In this document: one piece after another, positions 7,484 through 8,080 of the stretch
Numbering within the stretch: the first letter of the stretch is position 1
How the letters are laid out: each line of letters begins with the position of its first letter
Assembly: GCF_937858865.1 (NCBI RefSeq)
Contig: NZ_CALLYO010000059.1
Location: forward strand, 1-8,080
Length of the DNA: 8,080 nt
Direction of reading: 5' to 3'
DNA from: an uncultured Amaricoccus sp.
GTDB lineage: Bacteria > Pseudomonadota > Alphaproteobacteria > Rhodobacterales > Rhodobacteraceae
Translations under genes and position numbers: made by a program
Notes under the pieces: model-generated
Database searches by the model: none
Told to the model about the DNA's origin: nothing
Seen by the model: only the letters and a program-made list of their open reading frames with translations

Positions 7484-8080
7484 ATGCTGCAGACCGCCAC
7501 CGCCCCCGTCGCCTCCGAACTGGCGCTCGCCCCCGGCGTCGCCCTCGCCCGCGCCCGCACCCACGAGGCGGCGGGCCCTTCGCGCGCCGTCTTCGCCCTC
7601 CTCGCCGCCGCCCGCACTACCGGCCCGCTGCTCTGGATCCACCCGGCCTGGGCGCCCGAGCGGCCGATGGGCGACGGGATCAGCCCCTTCCTCGACCCCG
7701 CCCGCCTCGTCTTCGTCCGCACCCGCAAGCCGGCCGAGATCCTCTGGGCCGCCGAGGAGGCGCTCCGCTCGGGCGAGGTGGCGCTGGTCGTCGCCGACCT
7801 CCTCGAGCCGCCGGAGCTCCTCGCCGTCCGCCGCCTGCACCTCGCCGCCGAAACCGGCGCCCTCGGCCCCGGCGAGGCCCCGCTCGCCCTCCTCCTCACC
7901 CCCGGCGCCGGCGGCGCCCCCGGCGTCGAGACCCGCTGGCACCTCGCCCCCGTCCCCGGGTGGGCGGCGGGCGGCGGCCCGCGCTGGCGCCTCGCCCGCA
8001 CCCGCGCCCGCATGGCCCCTGAAGCCTGCTGGCAGGCGTGGCTCGAGCACGGCGCGCTCCGCCTCGCCCCCGCGGCGCCA
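7484..8080 (+). CDS. imuA: ImuA-like SOS mutagenesis protein, 3' end outside window
   Basis: An open frame of 199 codons runs uninterrupted to the window edge. ImuA proteins are RecA/SulA-like accessory factors that work with the inactive polymerase ImuB and the error-prone polymerase DnaE2 in damage-induced mutagenesis. Recognisable stretches are ARTHEAAGPSRAVFALLAA (24-42), a GPLLWIHPAWAPER strand and turn near 47-60, LVFVRTRKPAEILWAAEEAL near 75-93, ALVVADLLEPPELLAVRRLHL near 99-119, LALLLTPGAGG near 132-142, and an ETRWHLAPVP strand near 147-156. These match the short ImuA form found in Rhodobacterales. A Walker A lysine is absent: the expected loop reads EAAGPSRA. The ATG at 7484 has no Shine-Dalgarno and no alternative nearby start, and the LexA box sits immediately upstream. 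The assignment rests on motif memory plus the SOS box; the main alternative is another RecA-fold protein. The following gene should be imuB if correct. Confidence 0.78.
   Translation, partial: MLQTATAPVASELALAPGVALARARTHEAAGPSRAVFALLAAARTTGPLLWIHPAWAPERPMGDGISPFLDPARLVFVRTRKPAEILWAAEEALRSGEVALVVADLLEPPELLAVRRLHLAAETGALGPGEAPLALLLTPGAGGAPGVETRWHLAPVPGWAAGGGPRWRLARTRARMAPEACWQAWLEHGALRLAPAAP

Noticed and set aside
7462..8022. A + strand frame of 186 codons overlapping the imuA-like gene
   Set aside because: It is an Arg/Pro-rich shadow frame; the frame from 7484 carries the ImuA-like motifs and remains open to the window end.

Overview
The window is very GC-rich. Codon third positions are almost always G or C, which also produces long meaningless antisense open frames. 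The gene content points to an alphaproteobacterium of the Rhodobacterales type. The evidence is a Paracoccus-like membrane-anchored cytochrome c552, a Yej-type peptide/oligopeptide ABC importer, and an ImuA-like SOS protein preceded by a GAAC-N7-GAAC site, the alphaproteobacterial LexA operator form. All eight genes I can support lie on the + strand.

Layout. (1) 106-606: membrane-anchored class I cytochrome c (cycM type), with a possible promoter just upstream. (2) 719-4872: yejA (periplasmic solute-binding protein), yejB and yejE (the two permease subunits). yejB and yejE overlap by one base, and yejA-yejB are 18 bases apart. (3) 4873-5026: a gap with two hairpins followed by a conspicuous AT-rich island. 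The island carries a good -10 box and a perfect 6+2+6 palindrome, so yejF appears to have its own regulated promoter. (4) 5027-7440: yejF (double ATPase), a DUF6325-like protein and a small SHOCT-domain protein, tightly packed. The last two have textbook AAGGAG ribosome binding sites, unlike the yej genes. (5) 7441-8080: a short regulatory gap holding an 8-bp dyad and a LexA box, then the imuA-like gene, which runs off the window end.

How they work together. YejA would capture peptides or peptide-like compounds in the periplasm. YejB and YejE would form the channel and YejF would power import. The DUF6325/SHOCT pair is a recurrent but uncharacterised two-gene module; here it sits in the yejF transcription unit, so its expression is probably tied to the transporter ATPase. 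The cytochrome belongs to the respiratory chain and is probably unrelated. The imuA-like gene likely starts a DNA-damage mutagenesis cassette (usually imuA-imuB-dnaE2) continuing beyond the window.

I see no mobile element, CRISPR array, tRNA or rRNA. The least ordinary parts are the AT-rich control region splitting yejF from yejABE, the DUF6325-SHOCT pair behind yejF, and the overlapping dyad and LexA site at imuA. None amounts to a clearly new system on sequence alone.
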